The notes under the pieces were generated by a model. The model saw nothing but the letters and a program-made list of their open reading frames with translations, was not told the origin of the DNA and ran no database searches. Below, piece after piece: positions 63,356-64,000 of a stretch of 64,000 nucleotides of DNA. Each line of letters opens with the position of its first letter. The stretch's first letter is position 1. The translations under genes and the position numbers were made by a program. Source of the DNA: Hymenobacter volaticus (GTDB lineage: Bacteria; Bacteroidota; Bacteroidia; Cytophagales; Hymenobacteraceae); contig NZ_CP095063.1 of NCBI RefSeq assembly GCF_022921055.1, positions 62,001 to 126,000 on the forward strand, written 5' to 3'.

Positions 63356-64000
63356 CTAAATCGTGCAGGGGGCAACGGGCAGTTTTCTGGTTAGGCCAGC
63401 CCGCACTAAGCCAGCTATCCGGCGAACTTGCATTGGTGGCAACTGCGGGTAGAAAGGCAGACAGAGCACGCGGGTGGCAATATCTTCGGCTACCGGGCAG
63501 CTTTCGCCCGGCGCGTACGGCAAGTTGTTGAGGGAGGGGAAAAAATAGCGACGGGCATCAATCTCATTTTCCGCCAGCAGTTGCTTGATGTCCAGCAGTT
63601 GCGCCTCGTTTTCAAATACCACGGGGAAGTAGGCATAATTATATTCTATCCCAGCGGGCATAACGGGGTAGCGCAGTGCCAAGCCGGCTAGTTCGTTGTG
63701 GTAGAGCTGGTAGAGTTGAGCCCGCGTGGCGATGAAATCAGTGACCCGCGGCAACATGCACAAGCCCAGGGCGGCGTGGAATTCCGAGTTTTTGCCGTTG
63801 ATGCCTAACATCATGTGATCATCGCCGAAGTGGCCGAACGATTTCAGCAGCCAAATTTTCTTGGCCATCTCATCGGTGTGCGCAATCAGGGCCCCACCCT
63901 CGCCGGTATGAAAGAGCTTGGTTGCGTGAAAGCTGCACGCCGTCAGATCACCGTAAGTGAGCAGCGAGCGGCCCGCTACTTTAGTACCAAAGGCGTGCGC
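63356..64000 (-). CDS. DegT/DnrJ/EryC1 aminotransferase, C-terminal part (partial)
   Basis: The frame is open to the right window edge and the N-terminus lies beyond it. The visible 214 residues include HAFGTKVAGRSLLTYGDLTA, the PLP-lysine segment CSFHATKLFHTGEGGALIAH, LLKSFGHFGDDHMMLGINGK, NSEFHAALGLCMLPRVTDFI and the C-terminal ARRYFFPSLNNLPYAPGESC. This is the sugar aminotransferase family that makes amino-deoxy sugars on NDP carriers. It is the first visible gene of the minus-strand polysaccharide block. The NeuD-like enzyme downstream could acylate its product (inference). Confidence 0.93.
   Translation of the reverse strand, partial: AHAFGTKVAGRSLLTYGDLTACSFHATKLFHTGEGGALIAHTDEMAKKIWLLKSFGHFGDDHMMLGINGKNSEFHAALGLCMLPRVTDFIATRAQLYQLYHNELAGLALRYPVMPAGIEYNYAYFPVVFENEAQLLDIKQLLAENEIDARRYFFPSLNNLPYAPGESCPVAEDIATRVLCLPFYPQLPPMQVRRIAGLVRAGLTRKLPVAPCTI

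Overview
The window looks like chromosome of a Bacteroidota, most likely a Cytophagales of the Hymenobacter type. The evidence is the SusC/SusD pair, a type IX secretion (T9SS) sorting domain, promoter-like GACCTTTG boxes close to the Bacteroidota TAnnTTTG element, no clear Shine-Dalgarno tracts, GC-rich coding DNA, and many families typical of this group. Genus is an inference. No rRNA, tRNA, CRISPR array, insertion sequence or phage gene was seen.

Layout. 1-4.1 kb (+): end of xylulokinase, xylose isomerase, a LacI-type sugar-binding protein that lacks its DNA-binding domain, a 24-bp perfect hairpin, and a complete LacI regulator. 4.2-8.0 kb (-): a tightly coupled glycosyltransferase, epimerase, SDR and ArsS radical-SAM set of the arsenosugar type, facing a DUF547/DUF6134 pair (8.2-9.7 kb, +). 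9.8-11.5 kb: small unknown genes. 11.9-16.6 kb (+): AraC, two SDRs, quinone oxidoreductase, AraC. 16.9-25.5 kb: a GH43 arabinan-active enzyme, small unknowns, a phytase-like esterase lipoprotein, an Atu4866-family protein and a sialate O-acetylesterase. 25.9-29.0 kb (-): a 1052-residue SBBP-repeat T9SS cargo protein.

29.9-42.0 kb is a pectin utilisation locus. Running minus-wards are SusC, SusD, GH28, a two-domain esterase and a CE8-PL10 fusion; a divergent GH43-like propeller enzyme shares the regulatory gap. These would import oligogalacturonides and remove esters and galacturonan backbone. 42.3-58.9 kb is a mixed accessory stretch: DUF5694, a TonB-C-like protein, two Crp/Fnr regulators, DUF4267/DUF1772 membrane proteins, VOC, GNAT, alpha/beta hydrolase, a six-hairpin glycosidase, a nudix remnant, a cytoplasmic PAS histidine kinase with a single-domain response regulator, an SDR and an AraC regulator. 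59-64 kb (-) is a surface polysaccharide block: DegT aminotransferase, HTTM membrane protein, PglD/NeuD-like acyltransferase, glycosyltransferase and WcaF-like acetyltransferase.

A striking property of the sequence itself is that ten genes are broken by thirteen frameshifts. Every one is repaired by adding a single G/C, in or next to a short G/C run, and after repair each gene has a length divisible by three. This points to systematic homopolymer under-calling in the assembly rather than gene decay, so these genes are probably intact in the organism.
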